A stretch of DNA of 14,285 nt from Candidatus Latescibacterota bacterium (GCA_022825185.1 JAJDYK010000105.1:1-14285); one strand, 5' to 3'. Positions 6,813 through 13,501 are shown, numbered from the stretch's first letter. The notes: a model not told the origin generated them from the letters alone. Numbers and translations: made by a program.

Positions 6813-6845
6813 TTAGCTTCTGGTATCGGCTTCGCTAAAGTTCAT
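6813..6845 (-). pseudogene. Fragment of a type I restriction hsdR start (copy B)
   Basis: From ATG 6845 the frame reads NFSEADTRS and stops. NFSEADTR is the usual N-terminal wording of HsdR subunits. A small deletion relative to copy A (5786-5893) shifts the frame just where KLI would follow. Both copies lie the same way round, directly before a DUF3800 start, so the hsdR scrap and the DUF3800 start were duplicated as a unit. The remnant is too short to be sure of on its own; the paired copy makes it convincing. Confidence 0.5.
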
Positions 6846-6881
6846 TTGTGCTACGCCCATTCTGCCCTATCTTGCTCCCAC

Positions 6882-7184
6882 ATGGAAAACACCTATTTCG
6901 TCCCAGCCGACGCCGAGCACGTCGCCCGAGAAAAAAACAAGGCCAAGGAACTGCGCCGCTCCCAATGGTGGAAGCGCAAACGGGCCGCTGGCCGGTGCCA
7001 CTACTGCCAGCAGTCGTTTGCGCCCCAAGAACTGACCATGGATCACGTGGTACCGCTCATCCGCGGCGGTCGCACCACCAAATCCAACGTGGTGCCTTGC
7101 TGCAAGCACTGCAACAGCCAAAAGCAGCACCTGCTTCCCGTCGAATGGGCGGCCTATCTAGAGCGGCTGCGCAACGAAGGCTAG
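6882..7184 (+). CDS. Small stand-alone HNH endonuclease
   Basis: A 100-residue HNH nuclease. The zinc-binding pairs are C39-x2-C42 (CHYC) and C74-x2-C77 (CKHC). Between them lies the catalytic TMDHVVPLIRGG with Asp54-His55, followed by the Asn69 of KSNVV and the HCN of the closing motif (Asn78). The whole protein is one HNH domain plus a basic N-terminal helix (residues about 17-37), so it is a nicking or double-strand DNA nuclease with no visible specificity domain. The frame is open upstream to a TTG at 6846, but ATG 6882 is the natural start; neither has a convincing ribosome site. Its TAG overlaps by 3 bases the stop of the convergent DHDPS-family gene, marking the edge of the microcompartment operon. 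Confidence 0.88.
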   Translation: MENTYFVPADAEHVAREKNKAKELRRSQWWKRKRAAGRCHYCQQSFAPQELTMDHVVPLIRGGRTTKSNVVPCCKHCNSQKQHLLPVEWAAYLERLRNEG

Positions 7185-8122
7185 TGATAGTCCACAATGT
7201 CGGCGATGGCTGCCGCCACTTCCTCGGCCACTTCCACCGGCACTCGCGGATTGAACGGGCCGCCCTCGCCGCCGTCCACATCGCTGAATCCCCCCAAGTG
7301 CATAGCCTCAACCACGGCTGAATAGTTGTACATGCGACCGTTGCGGAAGCGAATTTCCTCTAGGGGCGCAAGCTGATTTTCAATCTGCTGTGAGGTTGCA
7401 AAATCGCCTCGGCGCTGGGCGTTGTTGATCTCGTCTGAAGCGCGAGCAAAGGCCACATTGATCCCCGACGTATGCCCTTTAGTGCCGCGCTCGGCCGGCC
7501 CGGTCGAACGATCTCCCACACCCCAAATCACCAACGCAGCCCCCTCCTCCACACCCGCGACAATCGGCTCAACATCATCAACCGTGGTGCCGATCTTCAG
7601 CCCCGCGAAGTGCTCGGATTCGTTCATCAGCCGCACAGCTATTTCGCGCTCGGCTGAGTTGCGTAGGTAATAGAGCAACTTGGCCCCGCACGAACGCCCC
7701 AACCGCTCGGCAAAATCCATGTAGTACGCGAAAATGCCCTCTGGATTGGCCACGCCCGTAAGCGGCATGACGAGATAGACATCCGGGGGATATTCGAGCG
7801 CGGCCTCCCGCTCGATCAACCGCTCGGCATCCCCAACCGGATTGGGAGCAATCCCAGACATCAGCACCCCACGTCCCCCCATCTGCTGACCGGTAAATCC
7901 CAACAACCGCACTTGCTCGTCCGCGCTAATGTGGTGGATCAAGCTAGTACCGGCGATGCCGATCACCCGGGGCCGGTCGCCATCCAAGTGATTGTTCTCC
8001 ATCAAGTAGTTGATGTTCTTGGCGTGGGCGTCGTAGTCGATTTGCCCCCCGCGAAAAGGGACCACCGGGATGGAGGTAACCGAGTTTAATGCGGCGAGTA
8101 GGTCTTCTTTTTGCAATGGCAT
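7181..8122 (-). CDS. Dihydrodipicolinate synthase/N-acetylneuraminate lyase family protein
   Basis: A 313-residue class I (Schiff-base) lyase of the DHDPS/NAL family, a TIM-barrel enzyme. The Schiff-base lysine is Lys176 in GLKIGTT. Tyr151/Tyr152 (LLYYLRN) stand where the family has its catalytic Tyr. The usual GTTGE substrate loop is altered to GTSLIHH (residues 58-64), which argues against true DapA activity. SGINVAF (219-225) is the family's late signature. Start ATG 8122 has GAGG 7 bases upstream, better than the TTG at 8134. It is the last gene of the microcompartment operon, 33 bases after the FAD oxidase. Plausible reactions are 2-keto-3-deoxy acid aldolase/dehydratase or a deaminase acting on the oxidase product. 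No N-terminal targeting extension is seen, so it may be cytosolic. Confidence 0.85.
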   Translation of the reverse strand: MPLQKEDLLAALNSVTSIPVVPFRGGQIDYDAHAKNINYLMENNHLDGDRPRVIGIAGTSLIHHISADEQVRLLGFTGQQMGGRGVLMSGIAPNPVGDAERLIEREAALEYPPDVYLVMPLTGVANPEGIFAYYMDFAERLGRSCGAKLLYYLRNSAEREIAVRLMNESEHFAGLKIGTTVDDVEPIVAGVEEGAALVIWGVGDRSTGPAERGTKGHTSGINVAFARASDEINNAQRRGDFATSQQIENQLAPLEEIRFRNGRMYNYSAVVEAMHLGGFSDVDGGEGGPFNPRVPVEVAEEVAAAIADIVDYH

Positions 8123-8155
8123 GTTTAACCTCAACTGTGTTAAGTGGCAATGAAT

Positions 8156-9232
8156 TCAACGCTCGGGCGCGAAGCGGCTCATGTCGCGCCCCGGAGTTCC
8201 CTCGGCAATCCAACGGGCGACGATTTGGCCGGTAATCGGGCCCAGCAAAACGCCGTTCTTGTAGTGCCCAGAGGCCACGAAAACGCGCGGCGCATCCGTC
8301 AGCGGGCCGATGAGCGGACGCCCGCCTCGGGGCTTGGGCCGCAGACCGGCCTGCTGGCGCACCAGCGGCAGACACTTCCCCAGCGCAGAGCGCACCTCCG
8401 AGGCAAATTGCTCAGCGGCTGCGCGGGTCGTCTCCAACCGAAAGCCGACCTCCTCCGACGTCGCTCCCACGATCATTTCGCCGCCGTCTGGAATAAAGTG
8501 GCGTCCGTTTATCCTTACTAGGTGGCGCAGCGGGGCACCAGCAAAACGCGCTTGTTGGCCCCGCACCGGGCGCAGCGCAACGCGAGCACCGAGTTGCGCT
8601 GCCAAGTCACTGGTCCACGCCCCAGCCGCCAACACCGCAAAGTCGGCGCAATGGATTTCGCGAGTAGTTTCGACCTCGACGGTCTCACCTGCTTGGGCAA
8701 TGCGCCAGACGCGCTCGCCCCAAGCAGCAGACGCGCCCTGCCGTACAGCCGCCGCCCAAAGCGCCGCGCCCAACTTGAGGGGATCCACTCGGTGGTCGTC
8801 GGCAAAATACAACCCCTCTCCGCCACCGTCCAACCCCGGCTCCGCATCGCGCAAGTCCCGCTCGTCGAGCCGCTCGACCCGACAGCCGCGCTCGCGATTG
8901 AAGCGCCATACCTCCTCTAGCTGGGATGGATCGGCAAAGAGATCAATACCGCCGAGAGGACGCCAGCCCACGTCTGCGCCTAAATCTTCGGCTAGGTCGC
9001 GGGCCAGCCGGGCGTGTAAAGCATGGCCTTCGCGGAAAAGCTGGGCGTAGGGATTGTCGCCGCCGTTGCAGTGGGTGAGGACACCCAACGAGGCCCGGCT
9101 CGTGGGCGAGCCTGCGGGGATCCCCTCGTCGAGCAGGACGACCTTCGCACCTTGCCGAGCGAGGAAATAGGCTGTCGAGCGGCCAACGATACCGGCCCCG
9201 ACCACCAACACGCGTACGCCTGTCAGAGCCAT
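8156..9232 (-). CDS. FAD-dependent oxidoreductase of the DAO (ThiO/DadA-like) family
   Basis: A 358-residue flavoprotein of the D-amino-acid-oxidase superfamily (PF01266). The Rossmann motif is VLVVGAGIVGRSTAYFLARQ with GAGIVG at residues 12-17 and an acidic Asp35 that would hold the ribose. The C-terminal FAD segment includes LRPKPRGGRPLIGP and GHYKNGVLLGPITGQIVA, much like glycine oxidase ThiO. It oxidises amines or amino acids to imines with O2 or an electron acceptor. Position between two DHDPS-family genes suggests that it feeds a 2-oxo acid or cyclic imine to one of them. A DAO enzyme beside a DHDPS-family deaminase is also the layout of D-hydroxyproline catabolism. Start ATG 9232 is preferred; ATG 9253 is in frame within a 10-bp tandem repeat. 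Substrate unknown. Confidence 0.87.
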   Translation of the reverse strand: MALTGVRVLVVGAGIVGRSTAYFLARQGAKVVLLDEGIPAGSPTSRASLGVLTHCNGGDNPYAQLFREGHALHARLARDLAEDLGADVGWRPLGGIDLFADPSQLEEVWRFNRERGCRVERLDERDLRDAEPGLDGGGEGLYFADDHRVDPLKLGAALWAAAVRQGASAAWGERVWRIAQAGETVEVETTREIHCADFAVLAAGAWTSDLAAQLGARVALRPVRGQQARFAGAPLRHLVRINGRHFIPDGGEMIVGATSEEVGFRLETTRAAAEQFASEVRSALGKCLPLVRQQAGLRPKPRGGRPLIGPLTDAPRVFVASGHYKNGVLLGPITGQIVARWIAEGTPGRDMSRFAPER

Positions 9233-9234
9233 CC

Positions 9235-9258
9235 TGCGTCCATCTGCGTCCATCTGCG
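9235..9258. repeat. 10-bp tandem repeat at the start of the oxidase gene
   Basis: The unit TGCGTCCATC occurs twice in full (9235-9244, 9245-9254) and then four bases of a third. On the coding strand each unit holds an ATG, and because 10 is not a multiple of 3 the copies lie in different frames. Gain or loss of a unit would alter which upstream ATG is in frame with the oxidase. Confidence 0.75.
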
Positions 9259-9287
9259 GATCACCAACACGCCCCCGCCAAGGCCAT

Positions 9288-10469
9288 CTAGCGACCGACG
9301 ATCGGCGGCAGGTTGGTCGCCGGGCAGGCGCGAGGGCCTTGGACTGGATAGCCCATATCCGCGAGGACGCAGTTGATTTGGGCCTCTAGCTTGATCAGGT
9401 ACTCCTGCTCGGACGCGCTACTCGACGTGCGCGCTGGGCCTACGTCAAAGCCGCGAGCCGCCACCCCAGTCTTAAAGCCCTCTGGGAAATTGACCCCTAA
9501 GAGCATCAAGTTGATGAGATCGAGGATGCGGTATTGCAGTTCGCGGGCCCGCTCGATATCGCCGCTTTTGGCCTTTTCATACAGCTCGACGATCACCTCT
9601 GGGACGATGCCCGAGGTGGCGATGGTGCCCCCGCTGACGCCCATGAGCACCGAGGGGAACACGATCTCCTCGCAACCGGTCATCACCACGTAGTCGGGGC
9701 GCTGTTGGCGCAAGCGGTTCATGGTGTTGAGCAGCCTCGGCAGGTCGCGGCTGGAGTCCTTGGTGCCGCAGATCCGATCGTAGGGCAAAAGCCGCTCCAG
9801 CAAATCTATCGACAGCTCTTGGGCAAATTGCGGGATATTGCACAGCAAGATGTCCAGCGGCGATTCCCCGGCGATTTCGGCGAAGTACTCGAAAAGGCTC
9901 TCGGTGGAAATCTCGTAGTAATAGGGGGGCATCAGCGCAATGGCATCCACGCCGAGCGAGGCGTAGTATTCGGCCATCTTGAGCACGTCGCGCAAGTTGG
10001 CCTCGCTAGCTCCGGCCAGTACGGGTACGCGCCCCTTGTTGACCTCGCAGACCAGTCGCACCACATCTTGGCGCTCCTCCTGCGACAGGCGCGCGAACTC
10101 ACCCGTGCTGCCGTTGGGGTACAGCCCGTGGATCCCAGCCTCGATCAGCCAGTTGATGTAGCGCTCCATCTCGGCGTGGTTGATCCTGTTCTGGCTGTCG
10201 AAAAGGACGATATTGGGGCAGAAGATGCCAGCAAATGCCTGGCGTCCGGCCGCGCGAGGAACCGCTGGTGCCGGTGCTGGTGCCAGTGTTGACGTCGGAG
10301 GAGCTTGGCCTCCGGCTTCCCCGCGCACGATCTCAACGCCTTGGGCGTGCAAAAAGTCCTGCGCCGACGGCGTCAGCTTGGCCCCTGGGCCGATCTCGAC
10401 CTGCCGTTCGCCAGCTAGGCGGCCCTCCAAGGTCTGGGCGGTAATCACTGCATCGTCAATCCGAATCAT
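9288..10469 (-). CDS. DHDPS-family aldolase with N-terminal EutQ-like microcompartment domain
   Basis: Two parts are joined by a Pro/Ala-rich linker (roughly residues 54-76). Residues 1-50 (IDDAVITAQTLEGRLAG, then KLTPSAQDFLHAQGVEIVRG) match the first 50 residues of the Cys-rich protein of this operon and resemble the N-terminal segment of EutQ-type microcompartment proteins. The rest is a complete DHDPS/NAL-family lyase: GSTGEF loop, MPPYYY, Schiff-base lysine in CGTKDSS (Lys237 from this start), GVSGGTIATSG. The position that is normally Tyr in YNxP is Cys (LLCNIPQF). The likely role is aldol cleavage inside the shell, giving pyruvate and an aldehyde. Start ATG 10469 has GAGG 8 bases upstream; ATG 10478 is also possible and adds three residues. 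It follows the four-domain shell gene after 14 bases. Confidence 0.85.
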   Translation of the reverse strand: MIRIDDAVITAQTLEGRLAGERQVEIGPGAKLTPSAQDFLHAQGVEIVRGEAGGQAPPTSTLAPAPAPAVPRAAGRQAFAGIFCPNIVLFDSQNRINHAEMERYINWLIEAGIHGLYPNGSTGEFARLSQEERQDVVRLVCEVNKGRVPVLAGASEANLRDVLKMAEYYASLGVDAIALMPPYYYEISTESLFEYFAEIAGESPLDILLCNIPQFAQELSIDLLERLLPYDRICGTKDSSRDLPRLLNTMNRLRQQRPDYVVMTGCEEIVFPSVLMGVSGGTIATSGIVPEVIVELYEKAKSGDIERARELQYRILDLINLMLLGVNFPEGFKTGVAARGFDVGPARTSSSASEQEYLIKLEAQINCVLADMGYPVQGPRACPATNLPPIVGR

Positions 10470-10483
10470 TTTTCGCATCCTCG

Positions 10484-11632
10484 CTAAACGTGCGGCAGGC
10501 GGCCTTCGAGGCCGCTGTAGAGCTGCGGAATTGCGTAGGCCGAGACCAGTTCCCCGTGTTCAACAGCCTCCTCCCGACCCGCCTCAATAGCGACCTGCAC
10601 AGCGCCGACATCGCCGCGCACGACCGCAGCAGTCAAGTAATACCCCACCTTATAGGCTCCCTCGTATTCGACGGCCGCAGCCTTGAGCATCCGATCGACG
10701 GCCCGCACCAAAGCCACGGTACTGCGCGTCTCAATCAGCCCCATGGCCTGACGCGCACCCGCGCCAAGGCCCTCGGCCGCGGTAGCAAAGCGGGCGACTA
10801 GCGCGGGATCGGGCCTAGAGACTACAGCCGAGGCGTCGAGCTGCCCCAAGGTCGTAGCCGCCTCGGCACCAGCGCGCACCGCAGCCTGCACATCGTCGAG
10901 GTGGCCAGTGGCTAGCACGGCAATCCGCCCGCCGCTGCCAATGCTCAAGCGCTCGACTTGCACATCCGCAGCCTTGAGCATGGCGTCGGCGCTGCCTACG
11001 ACCGTGGCGTAACCAATGGTCTCTATGAGGCCCAAGGCACCGGTGGAACGCGGCTCGACCGCTGGCGCGGGCGGCAACAGAGGACCTAGCCCCTCGCTGG
11101 GCTGGGGCAAAACGAGGGTCGCGTACACGGTGCCAATCCGCTCGGCTGCTTGTCGGCCGACTTCTAGCGCCGTCTGCACGGCCGCTACATCGCCAAAAAT
11201 TGGCGCATGACACAGCGCACCACCGATGAAAGCCCAACCCCCTAGCTCCACTTGGGCGGCCTTGAGCATGGCATCGGCACCAGCCACCAGCGGCGTCAAG
11301 CCCTGCGTCTCCAATAAGCCTATTGCCCGCGGCTGTACCTGTTCGGCACCGAGACCGGCTGCGTGGGGCATAGCGTCCGTAGCGCGTGTATCTGGCCGCG
11401 GCACCACTTGCGCGCCAATCAGCTCGCCGGTGCGATTCGCCTCGACCTCGCCGACGCGAATGGCCGCCTCCACATCGGCCACTTGACCGGCGATTACTGC
11501 GGTGAGCCAACCCGAACCAATGCCGTGCCGCCCGCAGAGTTGTACTTCAGCGGCCTTGAGCATGGCGTCGGTAGAAGCCATTAGCGACGCCATGCCGCGC
11601 GTCTCCAGTATGCCGATCGCTCCGCTAGACAC
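10484..11632 (-). CDS. Shell protein with four tandem BMC domains
   Basis: A 382-residue microcompartment shell protein made of four PF00936-type BMC domains at about 3-80, 102-178, 198-275 and 295-370. Each opens with a version of AIGLLETQG and DAMLKAA and has a pore loop (GIGSGW, FIGGAL, SIGSGG, KVGYY) followed by GDVxAVxxA or a close variant. Known shell proteins have one domain (BMC-H hexamer) or two (BMC-T trimer); I know of no described four-domain class. Three chains would supply 12 domains, enough for two hexagonal tiles, either stacked or side by side. Linkers of about 20 residues, the second Pro-rich, separate the domains. Start GTG 11632 has GGGAGG 5 bases upstream and overlaps the previous gene by 8 bases, so the two are translationally coupled. 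Confidence 0.92.
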   Translation of the reverse strand: MSSGAIGILETRGMASLMASTDAMLKAAEVQLCGRHGIGSGWLTAVIAGQVADVEAAIRVGEVEANRTGELIGAQVVPRPDTRATDAMPHAAGLGAEQVQPRAIGLLETQGLTPLVAGADAMLKAAQVELGGWAFIGGALCHAPIFGDVAAVQTALEVGRQAAERIGTVYATLVLPQPSEGLGPLLPPAPAVEPRSTGALGLIETIGYATVVGSADAMLKAADVQVERLSIGSGGRIAVLATGHLDDVQAAVRAGAEAATTLGQLDASAVVSRPDPALVARFATAAEGLGAGARQAMGLIETRSTVALVRAVDRMLKAAAVEYEGAYKVGYYLTAAVVRGDVGAVQVAIEAGREEAVEHGELVSAYAIPQLYSGLEGRLPHV

Positions 11633-12209
11633 CGCCCCCTCCCATCGGCATGGCGTATGCGGCCAAAACCTCGGGCCGCGGCTGCAGGATCAGTGCCGTG
11701 CCCAGCAAGTGCTCACTGTCTGCGAGCAACTTTTGCGCGACGGCGATGGCTTCCTTGATGGCCCCTACGTCTCCCAAGACTAGCGAACATACCACGCGGT
11801 CGTGGACCGTCAGCACGTTGATTACCTCGACGGCAGCCGTCTTAACCATCTGATCGTTAGTGTGAATGTGAGCCCCATAGCCGCGCGTCTCGACCAATCC
11901 TAGGGCACCAGCGGGAAAGTCGCTGTCAGACCGGACCGGAAAATCGACGAATTGGTGACAAGCGGCAGCGGGTTGGAGTAGGGGCGCGGCCACCACGTGT
12001 TCTATTACTCCACGGGCCGCTTCTTCGCCGCTTTGCAGTGCCGCAGCCACATCGCTGATCGATCCGGTGAAAAAGGCCGTGGTATAACCGCCGATGGACG
12101 ACCAACCTGCGAGCCGCACATCCGCAGCTTTGCAGGCTGCATCCGCACCCACAATGGCAGCGGCCACGCCCTGCACCTCGATCATGCCGACAGCCGGGTC
12201 GCCCGCCAT
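11625..12209 (-). CDS. Two-domain BMC shell protein (BMC-T type)
   Basis: A 194-residue shell protein with two BMC domains at about 5-82 and 101-178 in the standard, non-permuted order, as in PduT-type trimers. Domain 1 opens VGMIEVQGVAAAIVGADAAC and has a SSIGGYTT pore loop. Domain 2 opens ALGLVETRGYGAHIHTNDQM and has a divergent loop (TVHDRVVCS), with Cys141 near the expected pore. Trimers of two-domain chains form one pseudohexameric tile. The ends are MPMGGGGV, whose G-rich codons also supply the ribosome site of the next gene. Start ATG 12209 lies 3 bases after the stop of the Cys-rich gene, so translation is probably coupled. Whether it gates metabolites or binds a cofactor cannot be read from sequence. 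Confidence 0.92.
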   Translation of the reverse strand: MAGDPAVGMIEVQGVAAAIVGADAACKAADVRLAGWSSIGGYTTAFFTGSISDVAAALQSGEEAARGVIEHVVAAPLLQPAAACHQFVDFPVRSDSDFPAGALGLVETRGYGAHIHTNDQMVKTAAVEVINVLTVHDRVVCSLVLGDVGAIKEAIAVAQKLLADSEHLLGTALILQPRPEVLAAYAMPMGGGGV

Positions 12210-12212
12210 ATC

Positions 12213-12659
12213 TTAGTCTGCCAGCCGGTGCAGAACTAGCTCGGTGATCTGCTCAACTAAGGCTTCCGGGTCGGAGGCTTGGCCCTGTTCAATTTGTTGC
12301 AGAAGCGTCTTGTGGCGATTGCAACCCTCGCAACTCGCCTCGGGGTCGCCCGCCTGCTTGCGCTCGTGGACGGCACAATCGCCGCAGCTAGCCGGCTCGA
12401 CGTACCCCGAGCCAAATTCCTCGTGCTCGCAGCCGCAGGCCCGGTCGGGATGCTCGCACCGGCCCGCGTCCGCAACGCCCTCGGCTGCCGCAACAACCTC
12501 GCCGCGACTTAGCTGCAATCGGTGCTGGCGGATGTAGTCCCAAGCCGTCGGCGTCAAGATGGCGCTGGGAGCCACACTGAGCGTCCGCTCGCCCTTGTGC
12601 TCGCGCCCGAGCAAATCGCCGGTTACTACCGGAGCGTCGATGTGCAAAGCCTCGGCCAC
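12213..12659 (-). CDS. Cys-rich microcompartment protein with EutQ-like N terminus and targeting-like C-terminal helix
   Basis: A 148-residue protein in three parts. Residues 6-53 (VVTGDLLGREHKGER, then ILTPTAWDYI and RGE) are the same domain that is fused to the aldolase of this operon. Residues 66-116 carry seven cysteines: Cys68, Cys75, Cys77, Cys92, Cys95, Cys110 and Cys113, in CxC and two CxxC pairs, with several histidines; this looks like a zinc or iron-sulfur site. The last 19 residues (DPEALVEQITELVLHRLAD) form an amphipathic helix much like the encapsulation peptides of microcompartment cargo. It may bridge core enzymes to the shell or carry electrons. I do not recognise the protein as a named family. 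Start GTG 12659 is weakly supported; the gene lies 4 bases after the BMC-H stop. Confidence 0.75.
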   Translation of the reverse strand: MAEALHIDAPVVTGDLLGREHKGERTLSVAPSAILTPTAWDYIRQHRLQLSRGEVVAAAEGVADAGRCEHPDRACGCEHEEFGSGYVEPASCGDCAVHERKQAGDPEASCEGCNRHKTLLQQIEQGQASDPEALVEQITELVLHRLAD

Positions 12660-12663
12660 CTAG

Positions 12664-12930
12664 CTAACCAAGCTGATTTGTCAGTCCCTCAGTCGGGCGG
12701 GGAATCACGTGGACGCTGCGCAGTTCGCCGATGCGCTGGGCCGCTTGCGCTCCTGCATCCACGGCTGCTTTGACCGCCGCTACGTCGCCTTCGACCAGCA
12801 CGGCGACTAGGCCACTGCCCACACGCTTTTGGCCCGCATAGCTCACGTCCGCGGTCTTCAACATGGCGTCGAGGGCTTCGACAACGCAGACCAAACCTCG
12901 GGTCTCGACCATACCCAATGCTTTCATCAT
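12664..12930 (-). CDS. BMC-H shell protein
   Basis: A single-domain 88-residue BMC-H protein, the usual length for the hexamers that tile microcompartment facets. It reads [20 protein letters not shown], then [20 protein letters not shown] with the GSG pore loop, and ends in [11 protein letters not shown]. The VIPRP end is shared with both domains of the neighbouring two-domain protein, which shows common descent. ATGs at 12930 and 12927 are both near GAGGAGA; the second gives the better spacing of about 7 bases. It lies 10 bases after the stop of the two-domain gene. Confidence 0.95.
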   Translation of the reverse strand: MMKALGMVETRGLVCVVEALDAMLKTADVSYAGQKRVGSGLVAVLVEGDVAAVKAAVDAGAQAAQRIGELRSVHVIPRPTEGLTNQLG

Positions 12931-12940
12931 TTCTCTCCTC

Positions 12941-13501
12941 TTACAAGTACAGCGCGATGAGATCGTCGTGCGGGCGGGGAATCACGTGCTGCGACACGAG
13001 CTCGCCCACGCGCTCGGCCGCCTCGGCACCGGCGCTGACCGCAGCTTGCACCGAGCCAACGTCGCCGCTGACGATGACGGTGATGTACCCGCCACCGATG
13101 TCCTGGAGCTTGACGACCTCCACATCCGCGGCCTTGCTCATGGCGTCGGCCGCTTCTATCACGCCGATGGACCCCTTCGTCTCAATCAGGCCTAAGGCGC
13201 GGACGCGACCATCGCTGTCGTCGCTGTCGCCGCGCTCGGGCACGACGGCCGTCAACTCGCTGTGCGGGCGGGGAATCACGTGTACGGAATGTACCTCCCC
13301 AACCTTGGCCGCCGCGGCCGATCCAGCATCCACAGCCGACTTGACAGCCGCAACATCCCCTGAGCAAAACACTGTCACCAAGCCGGAGCCAACTCGATCC
13401 CAGCCCAAAAGCTGGACGCTAGCGGCCTTGGCCATGGCGTCGCCAGCCTCGACGACCCCGACTAGCCCCACGGTTTCTACCATGCCTATTGCATCCGACA
13501 T
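12941..13501 (-). CDS. Two-domain BMC shell protein (tandem BMC-H-like)
   Basis: A 186-residue shell protein with two BMC domains at about 3-80 and 101-178. Both domains look like ordinary [15 protein letters not shown] with RVGSGLVTV, and [10 protein letters not shown] with [15 protein letters not shown], each ending in HVIPRPH. The joining segment (about 84-99) is acidic and Ser-rich ([10 protein letters not shown]). Because the two halves resemble each other and the adjacent BMC-H far more than a typical permuted BMC-T, it probably arose by fusion of duplicated BMC-H genes. Start ATG 13501 follows AGGAGGTAAGGG, the strongest ribosome site in the operon, so it may be a major shell component. 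It is 37 bases after the pduL stop. Confidence 0.93.
   Translation of the reverse strand: MSDAIGMVETVGLVGVVEAGDAMAKAASVQLLGWDRVGSGLVTVFCSGDVAAVKSAVDAGSAAAAKVGEVHSVHVIPRPHSELTAVVPERGDSDDSDGRVRALGLIETKGSIGVIEAADAMSKAADVEVVKLQDIGGGYITVIVSGDVGSVQAAVSAGAEAAERVGELVSQHVIPRPHDDLIALYL

Noticed and set aside
7181..8122. Assignment as dapA (lysine biosynthesis)
   Set aside because: The GTTGE substrate loop is replaced by GTSLIHH and the gene sits in a catabolic-looking operon; only the family can be claimed.
12697..13281. Regularly recurring GGGGAATCACGTG words, suggestive of a repeat array
   Set aside because: Each copy encodes the VIPRP end of a BMC domain in frame; spacing follows the domain length, so this is coding duplication and not a CRISPR or regulatory array.
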